This document shows positions 42,601 to 54,600 of a stretch of 64,000 nt of DNA, in pieces. The DNA is taken from positions 1 to 64,000 of the forward strand of contig JAINUG010000134.1 of NCBI GenBank assembly GCA_029706075.1, in the 5' to 3' direction. The position numbers were made by a program, and so were the translations under genes. The notes under the pieces are model-generated. The model did not search any database and had not been told where the DNA came from. It was given only the letters and a program-made list of their open reading frames with translations. Position 1 is the stretch's first letter. Each line of letters begins with the position of its first letter. Source of the stretch: Aldrovandia affinis. Its lineage: Eukaryota; Chordata; Actinopteri; Notacanthiformes; Halosauridae.

Positions 42601-44600
42601 TACCGCCAACAATTTCTAGCTGTCTGCAAAATGCAGGACATGGGGTTACTGAAACTGTAAAGAAATCTGAATGTGTTCGCATGAGGTGGTACATTATGTT
42701 CCACAAAAAACTGTTTAAAAAAGCAAAGAGCTTTGATAGAGGAGACGGGACTGATAGAGGCGCCACAGCTTTTTAACAGATTGTGCAAATAAACTAAAAT
42801 GATTCATTTTGTTTATTGTACAGTAGCTGTCAATCGGTTGTGGCGATATGGCGACCCCTGGTGGATCAAATATACAGTGCGTTCGATTAGAGAAAAATAA
42901 CTTGTCTGTGTAGAAGTGCATAGAGCATAGTGTAAGAGGACATGACAAAGTATGTTAACCAGTTTTTGTAAATGAACAGTATGAACAGCCCTTCTATCTT
43001 TCTCAGGTCTCATGCTGGATACAGCATCTCATCCCTAAGATAGAGGATGGCAATGATTTTGGTGTGGCAATCCAGGTAAATCTACCTGAAGTGTGTTCAT
43101 TTTTAAGTCCTCCCTGTAACATGTAACTGTAAAGTTCATAGCCAGATGGTGCTAAAAAATTATTCCACATCCTGTTTTTTTTGCTACATTTTTTTGTCAG
43201 AAATTTCACATTTTAAAAGTGGTTGTGTAGTCTTAAAACAAAAAGTGTCTTGACCCTGTTATCATTTCTCTATTGACATGTTATTGCACAACGAAGAGGA
43301 CTAAATAATCGTTGTTTTTAGTTTATAGATTGTGTTGTGACACAGATTTTTTCTAAATCACTCATTTGTTACCAGGAGAAAATTCTGGAGAGGATTGCTG
43401 CAGTGAAAACCAAAGTGGAGGGTTTTCAGACCAACATCAACAAGTAGGTGAAGCTGAATGAGTAGAGATGCCCTCTGCTGTTGGTTTTGTGATTAACAAA
43501 AAGATAATGACCTTGCACTCATGACAAACCCATGTTTTTTTTCCTCTGTACGCAGTCATCCATTCTTCTCGTCCTTTACTGGGTCCTTCATGCTTTTTAT
43601 TCAGTAGAACCTCAGAGATACGAGCATCAGTGTTAAGGACTGACCGCTCACCCGAACGTGGTATGTCTAACAGAATGTCGGATCACCTGCCAAATTGAAC
43701 ACTCTTTTCGGTCGTGTTCTGCAAAAACAAAAAATAAAAATCACCATGTACCGTTATTTTTCAGATCCCAGCCTCAGCTCCAAAAGGATAATTTACAGTA
43801 TTTTAACATCATTTTCAAAATTCCTAAACATTTCAGTGACCTCCATTCCCAACACGTTAGTATCTCCGAGGTTCTGCTATAATTAGATAGTTTTGTCGGT
43901 CTTTGTGTTCTTAGTATAGTCTCAACACAGTGTGGGTAGTTCCCACATTATTAAAATAAAGTGTAAAACTGCAGGGTTTACTGAAATTGTGAGTGCAGGG
44001 GTGGTCATGTTGGTAAATCTGCCTTTCAGATATTTCTCAGAGCGGGGCGATGCCGTGGCCAAAGCCTCCAAAGACACTCATGTGGTGAGGCGTCCTTTCC
44101 TTCCCCTGCATGTGGGATTTATTGAATGTGTCAGAAATTACATCCGCATTCAAGTTTTCCCATTTCTCTCATGACCCGATCACGCTGCTCTCCTTACATC
44201 TCTGTTCCTCTACCATTCTCCCACTCCTTTCGATCTCTCCTCCCCGTTCCTTTGCCGCTGCCAGATGGACTACCGCTCACTGGTCCACGAGAAAGACGAG
44301 GCGGTGTACTCTGAGATCCGGGTGATCGTGCTGGATATCCGCGGCTTCTACGTGAGTGAGAGGCGGGGGAAGGGGAAGAGAACGTGGCCTTTGAGTCAGA
44401 CCGCTAGCGTGCCGATCGGTTTGTCTGCTTGTGCGTGTTTCAATTGGCAGCCAGTGAGAGCTTTTTTGTTTAGTCTTTCCATATATCCATCTTGTTTTGT
44501 TTTGGTGTCCTCTTTCAAGGCGGAACTGTACGACATCATCAGCAAGAATCTGGAAAAAGTGACCAATCCAAAAGGAGAGGAAAAGCCCTCCATGTACTGA
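39642..44600 (+). CDS. psme2: Proteasome activator PA28-beta
   Basis: Eleven coding exons: 39642-39689, 40860-40892, 41127-41189, 41864-41950, 42286-42331, 42461-42558, 43007-43075, 43376-43443, 44030-44084, 44265-44351 and 44520-44600. They form 244 residues (human 239). '[13 protein letters not shown]', the acidic/lysine insert '[11 protein letters not shown]', '[14 protein letters not shown]', '[14 protein letters not shown]' and the C-terminus '[11 protein letters not shown]' are near-identical to human PSME2 and set it apart from PSME1. With PSME1 it forms the 11S ring that caps the 20S proteasome and changes peptide output for antigen presentation, in cytosol and nucleus. Convergent with lsm5. 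Confidence 0.96.
43602..43880. mobile_element. Inverted-repeat DNA element in psme2 intron 8
   Basis: The left end 'cagtagaacctcagagatac' and the right end, which reads 'tagcagaacctcggagatac' on minus, are inverted. The interior lacks coding capacity. The ends resemble pogo/Tigger-type termini, but no clean TA duplication was seen. Confidence 0.6.
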
Positions 44601-44736
44601 GGAAGGTGTCTGGAGAGGAAGAACCAGAAAGGGAAGGAAGAGAGATTCAAAAACCCTTACATTTTCTACCAGAATGTACTACCAGTGTGTGCGCATGCAT
44701 GTTACCATGCATCCGGGCCACCCTTTCTACCATACC

Positions 44737-44742
44737 AATAAA
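44737..44742 (+). terminator. psme2 polyadenylation signal AATAAA
   Basis: A canonical hexamer 137 bp after the psme2 stop. Confidence 0.75.
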
Positions 44743-45212
44743 GTACCATCTTCTTACTGAACATTCCGAGCCTCATTGCTGCAGCAGTTTCAGTGCCAGT
44801 GGAAGCAATGGCAATGCTAATGGACTGTAGTAAATGTCAAATAATTACCCTTGTGAAACTGTGGCCCAAAGTTAACTGACACACAGGCTGACTGTTGGTC
44901 CGATGATCCCTCTAGTGAGCACTTGAGACAAACACTCTCCAGCAAGCATGTTCGACACACACTCACTCCAATGAGTATGTTCACACAGCATGTCCCGTAA
45001 TCATGTAAAGCATTGCAACACACACACACACCAATAAGCATGTTCAGCATCACACACACAATTGTTTTTAAGTCTGAGACCCGCAGTATTTGACTGCCAG
45101 TGACCTTGCAGCCCAACTTTCTACAACTGAAGCACATCTTCAGTTTGCACAGGTCTCTAGGCAGAATGTAAAGGAATAGTTTTCACAATATGCACATAAA
45201 CCACAGGACGTG

Positions 45213-45357
45213 GTTCTATGTGGCTCAGTAGGTAGAGCATGGCGTTGGCAACGCTTAGGTTGTGGGTTCAATCCCCACTGGGACCACATATACTGAAAAT
45301 GTAAGCATTCACTACTGTAAGTCGCTTTGGATAAAAGCGTCTGCTAAATGGCATATA
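45213..45357 (+). repeat. tRNA-derived SINE, complete
   Basis: The A-box region 'tggctcagtaggtagagcat' and the B-box 'gggttcaatcccc' have tRNA-like spacing. The element ends with 'gctttggataaaagcgtctg' and 'ctaaatggcatat', the conserved tail of V-SINE/HE1-like families. Confidence 0.85.
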
Positions 45358-45375
45358 TTATAAACCCATATACAG

Positions 45376-45600
45376 GGGGACTTACATTTTAGGCATTTAG
45401 CAGATGCTCTGATCCAGAGCGACTTAGTTTTTACATTTCTCTACATACAATCAATTTATACAGCTGGATATTTTACTGAAGCAATTTAGGTTAAGTACCT
45501 TGCTCAAGGGTACAATGGCAGTGCTCCATCTGGGAATTGAACCAGCAACCTCTGAGTTACAAGTCCAGTTCCCTAACCATTATACTACACTGCTGACTTC
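45376..45600 (-). repeat. V-SINE-like element, minus orientation
   Basis: Tail 'ggcatttagcagatgctctg' on the left and B-box complement 'gggaattgaaccagc' on the right. Same family as 31540-31757. Confidence 0.85.
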
Positions 45601-46282
45601 CAGTGTTTACTTTCATATCATACAAGTAATTTCTTTTTTTTTTTTTTTGGGGGGGGCACTCAAATGCCTGCAATTAATCGTAAAATGTATTTCCATTTTT
45701 TGTTAAACGAATTAAAGGTGTTTTTCACTCAAACAACAGAGAGGAGATCATTGAGATTCTGAGCAAAGGCTGTCAAGACCCCCCAAATGTATTATATTTT
45801 ACTCGGCCTTATCTGAAATTCTATATGACTAAATCAATTCTTTGTCAGGGTAGAACTGAATTGCCCTAATGCCTAAACCAGAGTTACTCGATAGGCATGC
45901 TCTGGTCTGCCATGGCCTGGGGCCCAAACCAGACTTTTACTGGACCTGGCGGTAGCTATGATACTGCACAGGCAATACCAATGCTGGCACTTTCATTTCA
46001 GGCAGCCTGTCTGTGCGTCAACAACTGATTCCACATACATTCAGTGTATGAAAACAAATCCCTCCTCCAAAGTTAAGCTACTTTACTTTCCTGTGATAGG
46101 ATAACGATTGGACCATCACTGTCCATTCACAGGTCTCCCCACCTCAATCATTTGGAAATTTGTGTGGGTGGACAAACTTGTAATTGAGTACCCCTGGCCT
46201 AAACCAAGAACACCAGAAGGAGACAGGAAAACAAAAACATTCAAGTTAAAAATCAGTCCCAAGAGGGCACATCATCGTGTGA

Positions 46283-46288
46283 TTTATT
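46283..46288 (-). terminator. Candidate lsm5 polyadenylation signal
   Basis: TTTATT on plus, AATAAA on minus, about 250 bp after the lsm5 stop. Confidence 0.55.
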
Positions 46289-46535
46289 TATAACAAAAAA
46301 ACAACAAAGGATTTTACAGTCAAGTGACTATTCTCACTTTACATCACACGGTCACATTCTGTATTTTACTCTGAAGAAAATTCAAACAGCTCCCATTGGG
46401 GGAAAAAAACCACATTTTGTTACAAAAAAATATTTTTTTAAAAAGCGAAAATAACAGACAATTCAAAGCTGATCTTCAAAGGAAACGTCAGCTGAAATTA
46501 ATAATATAAGAGGTTCTACCAAATGCTCCGTTTAC

Positions 46536-49500
46536 TCATACTTCTGGCCCCTCCCCTCCAGGAATCAGCTGGGGAGGGAAAATTGAAGAAATGTTTCAAA
46601 TCATGAGGGTGAATCAGGTGGCAGAAAGAAAAGGCACATTTTAAAGGACATCTATAATTCCAAAGGCTTTTGAAAGTGAAAAAATACAATTGCATAATAA
46701 ACATGGACATTTAACGAAGCAAGATCACTTGCCAAAAAGTGCATCCTCAAATTATTTTTGCAAAACACACACACGCACAGCAAATAGTAACTGTATAGAC
46801 TGTATAACCCAATAGAATAGCTTTTAACTGAATTTTAAAGAGGCTGAATATAAAAAATCCCATTTAGATACGCTGTTTGGATGGTGCAGATGGGATAGAT
46901 TTTTATTACCTATTCATTCCACCTCTCATACATTTACTTACAAATATATTTAATGGATGGTTAGTTAAACCATATGTCAGTCTCTATGTTAATGAATGCA
47001 GTATGTTGTCAAGAACTCTGTTGCTATCCAGAGTTGCCCACCCTACAGAGCTCGGTAACCCCACAGAATATTCGATGCGTGCGTTATAACGTCCAATCAG
47101 AAGCCGAGTTTGTTACCATAGTGATGTTGTTGCCGTTGAGTAAGATCTGATCCAGTTTGGTTATCCTCCTTCCCTCTGGTGTGATCTCACTGAAAAAATA
47201 GCCATCAGATGCATTACCCACCGACACTCTGCCCTCTCCTCGAAAGACAGGATCTTGCTCCCTGGCCGTGATGTGATGTAAACCAGACATCTCCACAAAG
47301 ATGATTACATTAAAAACAGGCAGACAGTCACTGGCTCTCAGGCAAGTGCCTCAGCTGCAGCGCTCCTTATGAGTGTGCTGCTATGCTAGCATGGAGGGGG
47401 GGAGGGACTCTAGAGTCACAATTGGTAACAAAAAGGGATACAAAAATGTTTACCCCCTAAGAAATGTAATAAAACAAAAAACTTGCAGATTCATTGATAC
47501 AGGTTTTTGGATTTCTTTAAATTAAAAATGCTAATTGTGAATGAAGGCAAGGTAGTATAATGATTAGTGGAACTAGGTTTGTAACTCAGATCTTGCAGGT
47601 TTGATTCCCAGGCACTGCGGTTGTACCCTTGAGCAAGGTACTTAACCTGAATTGCTTCAGCAAATATCCAGCTGTATTAATGGATTGTGCATAAAGAAAT
47701 GTGAACTGTGCAAGTCACTCTGGATAAGATGGCCCAATGCTTAAAATGTAAAAATGTGAACGAACAGCCGAGGGTGATTTCATTTAAAGTTCAAGAGCAG
47801 ATGTACTTACAACTCTGTCACGTCCTCCAGGACCATGTCTGAATTGTGAGGTGAAGGAACGCCTTTTTTCTCCCCCAACAAACTTTTTTTTTTTTTTTAT
47901 TAAAATTGAATTACATGAATGATGAAAGGTCTGTGATTAACAAACACGGCTGGCAGAATTGTGTTTATTTTCACCACCAACGGTTGCCTGCAAAATGAGA
48001 TTGCTTTCAGATCATGGGGATACAGTCTCACACATACTCTCATTGTACATTAATTAAGCTGTATATCAGAGTCATGGCTGCTGGATCTGTCTGTGCCATG
48101 AATGCTACCATCAGATCAACTGTAAAATTGGCAGGATTCAACCTTTTTTTATTTATTTTTATCATGCGATGCAACTACTGGTGATGAAAAACTGAATTCT
48201 GTCAGCTGGGCATGTGTAAACTTATGTGGATGGTAAGGTTTTCATTGGTTAAAACCTTATGAGGTCAGTGGTTTTAACCAATCAAAACATTACCTTCAAA
48301 CAAGTCAGTGATTGACAGCCCAGGTCAACTCCAGAACCCATCATGGAGTTAATTAAATCTCAGTCCTCTCTCACTAATTTATAACTTTATTGGAAATATT
48401 TTAGATAAAGCTCTGTGATGTGATGTTCATTACTGGTGATGCTGGAGAATCAGTTCATTACTGGTGAAGGCACTGTGCTGCTCAGAACGACCGCCTAGCA
48501 TACAACCTGAACTCATGTTACGCTCACTTCGATGTGAGGAATACCGAGCCACCAATGACTTTTACCATGGACACTACGGACAGCAACTACCTTCAGGTAA
48601 CAGAAGCAGATGTTGGTAGGCGCGCGCAAAGCTTGCTTCAAAGCTACTGGCCCAGGTGGCTTCCCCTCTTGGGTGGTAAGATCCTGTGCTGAGCAGTTTG
48701 CACCTGTCTTCACGGACATATTTAATGCTTCTCTGAAATACTGTACTGTCCCAAAATCTTTTAAAAGATCAATTATCATTCCAATAACAAAGAAGTCCCC
48801 GGTCACTTGCTTCAATGATTATCGTCCGGTTGCACTAACTTCTGTCATAGTGAAATGCTTAGAGCGCTTGCTATTTTACTACATTAAATCCATTATACCT
48901 GACAACATTGACCCATTATAGTGCTTATAGGGCTAATAGGTCGGTGGAAGATGCGGTGTTATATGCTCTACACGTAATAGCTATGTTAGGATGCTCTTTA
49001 TAAATCACAGTTCAGCATTTAATACAATAATCCCTTCTAAATTGGTGTTGAAACTACATCATATCGGTCCGTGTAAGCGCACCTGCAAATGGATTTTAGA
49101 TTTTTTTATTTCCACAGGTGGTTAAAGTTAATGGCCAGGTATCCTCTCCACTGGTACTCAGCATGGGAAGTCTCCAAGGTTGTGTTTTGAGCCTGCTACT
49201 GTACTCTCTTTTTACATACAACTGCACTGTTCTCTATGACTGTAAGAGTATTGTTACATTTGCGGATGATACCACCGTTACCGAGCTCGTAACTGACAAT
49301 GACAAAGCATTCTATAACAGCGGGATTCAGAACCTAGTTGAGTGGTGTGGGAGGAGCAATCTAGATCCAAATGTGAGCAAAATCAAGGAAATCATTTTGT
49401 ATTTTAGGAAACAGACCGGACTATGACCCGATTAATATTCATGCTACTGATGGTGACAGAGTAAGCTGTTTTAAATTCCTAGGGGTAACTATTTCTGATG

Positions 49501-51120
49501 ATTTAGCCTGGGCTGTGAATACAAAGCCTCTGATGGGGAAGGCCAACCAGCGCATGTACTTCATTAGACACTTGAAGTTAAGTTCGGAATGAATAACATG
49601 GTCCTCCTTAACTTCTATAGATATACTATTGAAAGCATCCTCACGAGTTTCATCATTGTTTGGTTCGGTAAAGGAACGCAAGCCATTGAACAGAGCGGTG
49701 CTCGCTGCGTAAAAAGTGATTGGTATCGATCTCCTCCATTGAGGATATGTATAACACCTGGACACGGAACAGAGCTTTGCATATTGTGAAAGATCCTACT
49801 AACCCAGCATCAGCGCTGTTTGTCCCTTAAAACACAAACAAACCTTTTAAGGATAGTTTTTACCCATGCGCAGTGCCCAACGTAAATAACCACCTTAAAT
49901 CAAAGGGATAAGCACGGCAGACGCTTATAAACATCGAACAAAAAGTTCAGAAATTTGTGTTTGGTAGATTATTTCTCTATTGTAACAATGCTTCTTGGCA
50001 ATACATTTTATACCGTTGGAAAGCCTGTTTATTTCCCATTTAAATGGTGCCCCATTAGGAACATGCATTTGTGGGATGAGCAGCACAGCGGAGTATGTGG
50101 GTTGCGCCCATGAAAAATTTGCCAAATCTTCTCTGCCAATGCCAAACAGCTTATTCTGCTGTTGCTGTTGACTCGTTTGGTGGATTGGATGATTGAAGTC
50201 TATCAGTAACAATGTATGAAAGTATGTACATATGGCAAATAAACTTGACGCTAACAGATAATAAGGTGTTAAATTGTACGACGACGCTGTCAGTGGTAAT
50301 AACGTTACTTCTTAAAAGGATACTGACAAAATCATCGAATCCCAACAAGGTTCCGACAATCTCTTTGTCGTTCTTCATAACGATGTGGATTCGGGACCCA
50401 ATACACTTGTCCACGAGCTCTACAATAGAAATTAAACCATTAGTTTGTGGAAATAACAGAAAATAGACAGTGGCACTTGTTAACACAAGCAGAATCATTG
50501 TAAGTTAGCCACCCTAGCAAGAAATGTTTTAGAAGTTAGAACATTGAATGACAAGGAGGAATTACCCCCAAGTTAGCCAAATAAGTTTTTTTTAAACTAA
50601 TGTTTTGTGAGGAAAATTCAAAGCACATATGAAATGTAAAAAGAGCATTGCCAACTTTGATTTCCCTGCACATTTACTCAGAAATGCAACGTGGTTTAAG
50701 GTACCACACAATTAACTAACATTAAACGCGGGGTTTCTTTGCTATATAGCTAGCTATATGGCCGACCGGTCAGCTGTATTTGCCTAATGGGAATATTTTC
50801 CTACCAACTATTGAGTCTTACCTTACCATGTAGCAAAGTGCACGTTTAGGTGCAACTACCATATCTAATTCTAGCTTGCTAGTAGTACTACTGGACTAGC
50901 CATGGTAACTCGCACTAGCAACTAGCGAACGAATTCAAGATAGCTAACGATGTGTTGTTTAGGTGCGCTAATTTTAAAAGGAAGTACATCTTCAAATCCC
51001 TCATCCTAGGATTGTTGATACAATGCAAGTTAGACAAACTGACCATTCAAAATGTCTGGCAAAACCAAACTTACCCAGAGGGAGCAGCTGTGATGGATTC
51101 GTTGTTGGAGTCGCCGCCAT
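46536..51120 (-). CDS. lsm5: U6 snRNA-associated Sm-like protein LSm5
   Basis: Five exons on minus: 51075-51120, 50324-50419, 47811-47838, 47117-47189 and 46536-46568. They give 91 residues, the same length as human. The start 'MAATPTTNPSQLLPL', Sm1 motif 'CIGSRIHIVMKNDKEIVGTL', 'GFDDFVNMVLEDV', Sm2 motif 'LDQILLNGNNITM' and ending 'LIPGGEGPEV' are diagnostic. LSm5 is part of the LSm1-7 ring (mRNA decay, P-bodies) and the LSm2-8 ring (U6 snRNA, nucleus). The 28-bp exon 3 and 33-bp terminal coding exon are easy to miss. Intron 2 carries an antisense LINE relic. Head-to-head with avl9. Confidence 0.95.
47556..47745 (+). repeat. V-SINE-like element, plus orientation, in lsm5 intron 3
   Basis: 'ggtagtataatgattagtgg' (A-box region), 'ggtttgattcccagg' (B-box) and 'ccagctgtattaatggattg' in the body order expected for the family. 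The tail is degraded. Confidence 0.8.
48222..48296. mobile_element. Short inverted-repeat (foldback) sequence
   Basis: 'ggtaaggttttcattggtta' is mirrored by 'ttaaccaatcaaaacattac' about 25 bp later. It is probably a MITE remnant in lsm5 intron 2. No TSD was resolved. Confidence 0.6.
48490..49850 (+). pseudogene. Non-LTR retrotransposon reverse transcriptase relic
   Basis: Broken frames carry RT motifs in order: 'KSFKRSIIIPITKK' with 'NDYRPVALTSVIVKCLERLL', 'GSLQGCVLSLLLYSLFT', the catalytic 'TFADDTTV', 'NLVEWCGRSNLDPNVSKIKE' and 'FKFLGVTISDDLAW'. The block order and the FADD motif fit an L2/CR1-like clade. Stops, frame changes and a missing piece (about 48920-49110) show it is dead. It lies in lsm5 intron 2, antisense to the gene. 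Confidence 0.85.
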
Positions 51121-51664
51121 GTTCGTAAGAGAACAGACATTAGCAATCGATTGAAGATACAGGGTGTAAATCAGACAGAAACAATATATTGTTCGAACAA
51201 GTGATGTCTGTGTCCTGCAGGAAGTCTGAACGTTTTGTTCTGTTCGACTAAATGGGTCTCTTATATATTATACCGGAATATTAAAAACCGTTTTCCCATA
51301 CAGCTAGCTAGTTTTGGTAATCAACATATCTAGCTGAATCTACATTGACTATTATTTATGTTACTAAACCGACTAACTCATAAGGTGTGCTAAAGAAGAA
51401 ATCCTAAATGCTTCCAGCTATGGTTGTGGTCTTGAATTGTGTTTCACAAATAAACCAGACGGGGGCGCTAGAGGAGACATATTCCTGTTTAATGACGTCA
51501 TGCCATAGCTATCAGTCAAACGAGGCGGAAGCGAAGTCCCGTTGCGTGTGACTGCGAACAGAGGCGGCCATAAATCCAAGGGAGCCGGAACGGTGTTGCT
51601 TTCTGACTGTATCGAGCCTGCAACACTGTAACAACACATAATAAGCGTTCACATAGCCGGGGCC
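51121..51664. promoter_or_regulatory. Divergent lsm5 / avl9 promoter
   Basis: Only 544 bp separate the start codons. 'cagctagctag' occurs here, and CTAG/GCTAGC-rich sequence continues on both sides (50.7-52.1 kb). No TATA box was seen. LSM5-AVL9 are divergent neighbours in human as well. Confidence 0.6.
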
Positions 51665-54600
51665 ATGGAGTCGCATGGCAAAGACGAACCCAAGGGACCC
51701 GTACTGCATATCGTGGTGGTTGGATTTCATCACAAGAAGGGCTGCCAGGTAAGCTCATGTGGCATGTTGCAAGCTAGCGAGCTAGCGAAATAGATGGCAG
51801 TGGCACCGTGGTAACGTCAGCATCATAAAGCGTTTGGCGTATTGCATAAGAAATGTCCGCTTGGTATAAAAACAAATGTTTCTATCTAAGTAGCTAGCCA
51901 GTTAACAGTCCCTTTAAGATCGGAATGGTAATGGTGCGAATTTGTTAAATAACAAACGGTATTGGTTGTGCTATAGCTCGCTAGCAATACTACTAGCTAT
52001 CTCGGATGTAAGGAAACTGTAACAGCACAGAAAATGGGAGGCTGAAGTCTGTCAGCAGAGCTAGCTAGCTAGCTGGGTACAGAAATAAATCACTGTTTGG
52101 AAAGGAGGTGTGGATGACAGATTATCGACCTGCGTATGTAGGCAGCATCGTTCGTACACAGCCTGCCATCATGTAGCATCTGACAGCTAGCTGTCTGTTC
52201 ATAGATACTGCTGGCTTGGTATCTGGGTACCTTGGGACAACAAATAAGCTACCAAGTGAAAATCGACTCAGATGTGCGCGAAATGCGAGCCTGTGACATA
52301 CCCCGTATCCTTTACGCCCCAGGGCTTCAACAGTTCCTTGTTATGCAATGGCGAAATGAAGTACTTGCAGCATTCATCTCTAATGAACATCAATTATAAT
52401 GAGCTTGCCGAAGTGCATTCCCTGTGAAAAGGGATTCATCCAAGCTGCTGGCGACAGTAAATGGTGGAATCTGTAGATAGTTTTTTTGTTTTCTTTGCTG
52501 CCCTTACGAAAGGGTTCGTGCGTGGTTTATCCACAAGACCCATTTGCAGTCTACAAGACTCAAGAATATGAACATCTTATGTTGTATCGCGCTGTACTAA
52601 AGCGAGCTTTGGTTCACTTTGGGAAAATAAAACATGCGCAAACACAATGTTTCTTTTGACAGAATGAGTGGGGATACTGACGTGTTTGTGATTGGAAGTG
52701 CTGTGAAGTCCTCTTTCTAGTGAGCTCCCAGCAGTTACCGCCCAGCACGGCCTGAGCCGAGTGTTCAGCCACTCTGTGATGTTGAGGACGGTTCTCAGGT
52801 AATGGGTAACCGAATGGTGAAACATTTCCAAGTGAAGCACACCCTGACATCCTGACTCAGGTTGAGTGAGAATGAAAGAGAGAGGGAGATGCAGGTTAGG
52901 TTAGAATTGCAGGTTAGAATTAGGTTAATTCTAATTCCAATGTTGCAGAAAATGTAAGGAGGAGCAGAGACTGGGAGGGAAAGGGGACTTTGCGGTGTCT
53001 GTCTTTCTCTCCCTCCGCACTGTGATGAGAGAATCAGTCATGGTGTTTGGAGGGAGGATCACAGTGCTCCTTTTCAACAGTTCGCTTGAAGCCACTGGCC
53101 ACCATGTGAGGGACTTTTGTTCATGCAAATTCTATAAAGCTTCGCACACACACTGTAGATCGGGCCGTTGCAAGTCTCCTGGTTGGCCAGTCGGCTCTAT
53201 GATATAGCAGTATTTAGACAGCTGCATGCATTTAACAGTTTCTTAGTTTAGGCTGGGTTTTGTTGGTCCTGTGCAAAGTTATTCCCACTGTTATTCAGAT
53301 CAGCAGGACACTTAGAAATGAAATGGACCATTAAAGCACTTTTATTAGTCCAATCCGACTGCCCTTAGTTAAAACGCCACGTGACTCGTCTCTCTCTGAT
53401 ATCTGCTTTCCACCATTGTCCCTGTCTGCCACCTGTCCCGATGGAAACACAAAGGTGAGGAAGTCTTGCACGAGGGGGGGCCACACCTTGTGCCCTGAAG
53501 GGATGTGTTCAAGCCACTGGTGACCAGCTGCAGTTGTACAGACCACAGCACCAATTACACAGAGTTGGGCGTTGAGAAATATACACATTCCCTGTGGGGT
53601 CCAGTGGATGACATGTTAAACCCACTGAGTGGAGTGAATAAGTGATTGAGTGAGTGAGGTAGGTGAGTTAGCGAGAGAGAGAGACTGAGACGAGGAGAGA
53701 AAGAGAGCTGGATATGTTTTCTTAAACCGCAGAGCGAGAGAGAGATGGACAAGCTTTCTTAGCCCACAGGGAGACAGAGACAGAGACAGAGACAGAGAGT
53801 GAGAGAGAGAGGTATTAACTGTTACCTGAGAGGGGGCGGTGACCTCCCTCCCTGAGTGTCAGTAGATTAGGTTTGTCTCCAGTGAGCTTCTGGCCTGCCC
53901 CTGCCTTCCATCTGTTTCCCTCTCAGGTGACGTTGGCGTGAGTGTGTGAGTGTGTGAGCATGTGAGCGTGTGAGTATGTGTGCGGGTGTGCGTGTGTGCG
54001 TAAATGTAAATTGGAGCAGGCAACATGCTGGTCAGCTGTGCGGTTTTGCTTCTTTCACAAGGGGTTTAGTCACTTGCATCACAGGTCGCTGGGCCACACC
54101 CTCTACTGGGCCACAGATGTCTCCTCACCTGTACAGCTCGTTTATTGACTCCGCATGCAGACTGTTGTCACGAGTGAGGGAGAGAGGGGGAGTAAAACAA
54201 TAGGGCATTTATCATTTCATATTGTATGCTTTATATGTTTTGCTTTGGCAGTACTACTCCAGTTGTCCTGCAAACAATGCATCACTGAATTGTGAGAGAG
54301 AGACAGAGACAGAGAGAGAGAGAGAGAGAATAGTTAGTTAGTTAGTTAGTTGATCGGATGTGGAGGGCCAGACATTGCTGAACCAATCCCAAGTAGTGTG
54401 TCTTTTGATGCACGTGGTGAGTAGCTTAAACTGTGTTCAAAGGACCAAATAGGAGTTTTTTCATCCATCTTGACTTGCACCCAAAGTAAGGTTTGTCACA
54501 CCACAGCAATTTTAATGAATAAGTCCTGAAAAGGAAGCCAATTTTGTCTACATTTCTGTAAAAATGAATTCAGTTTGAGTGAACATTCATATACTAACTA

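Larger units (their letters stand above)
44743..46280. other. psme2-lsm5 intergenic spacer
   Basis: No gene seen. It contains two SINEs of opposite orientation (listed separately), short CA runs and a T/G homopolymer junction at 45632-45657. Confidence 0.6.

Noticed and set aside
47084..47116. lsm5 ending 'VTNSASDWTL'
   Set aside because: Read-through past the exon 4 donor. The terminal exon 46536-46568 gives the conserved 'LIPGGEGPEV'.
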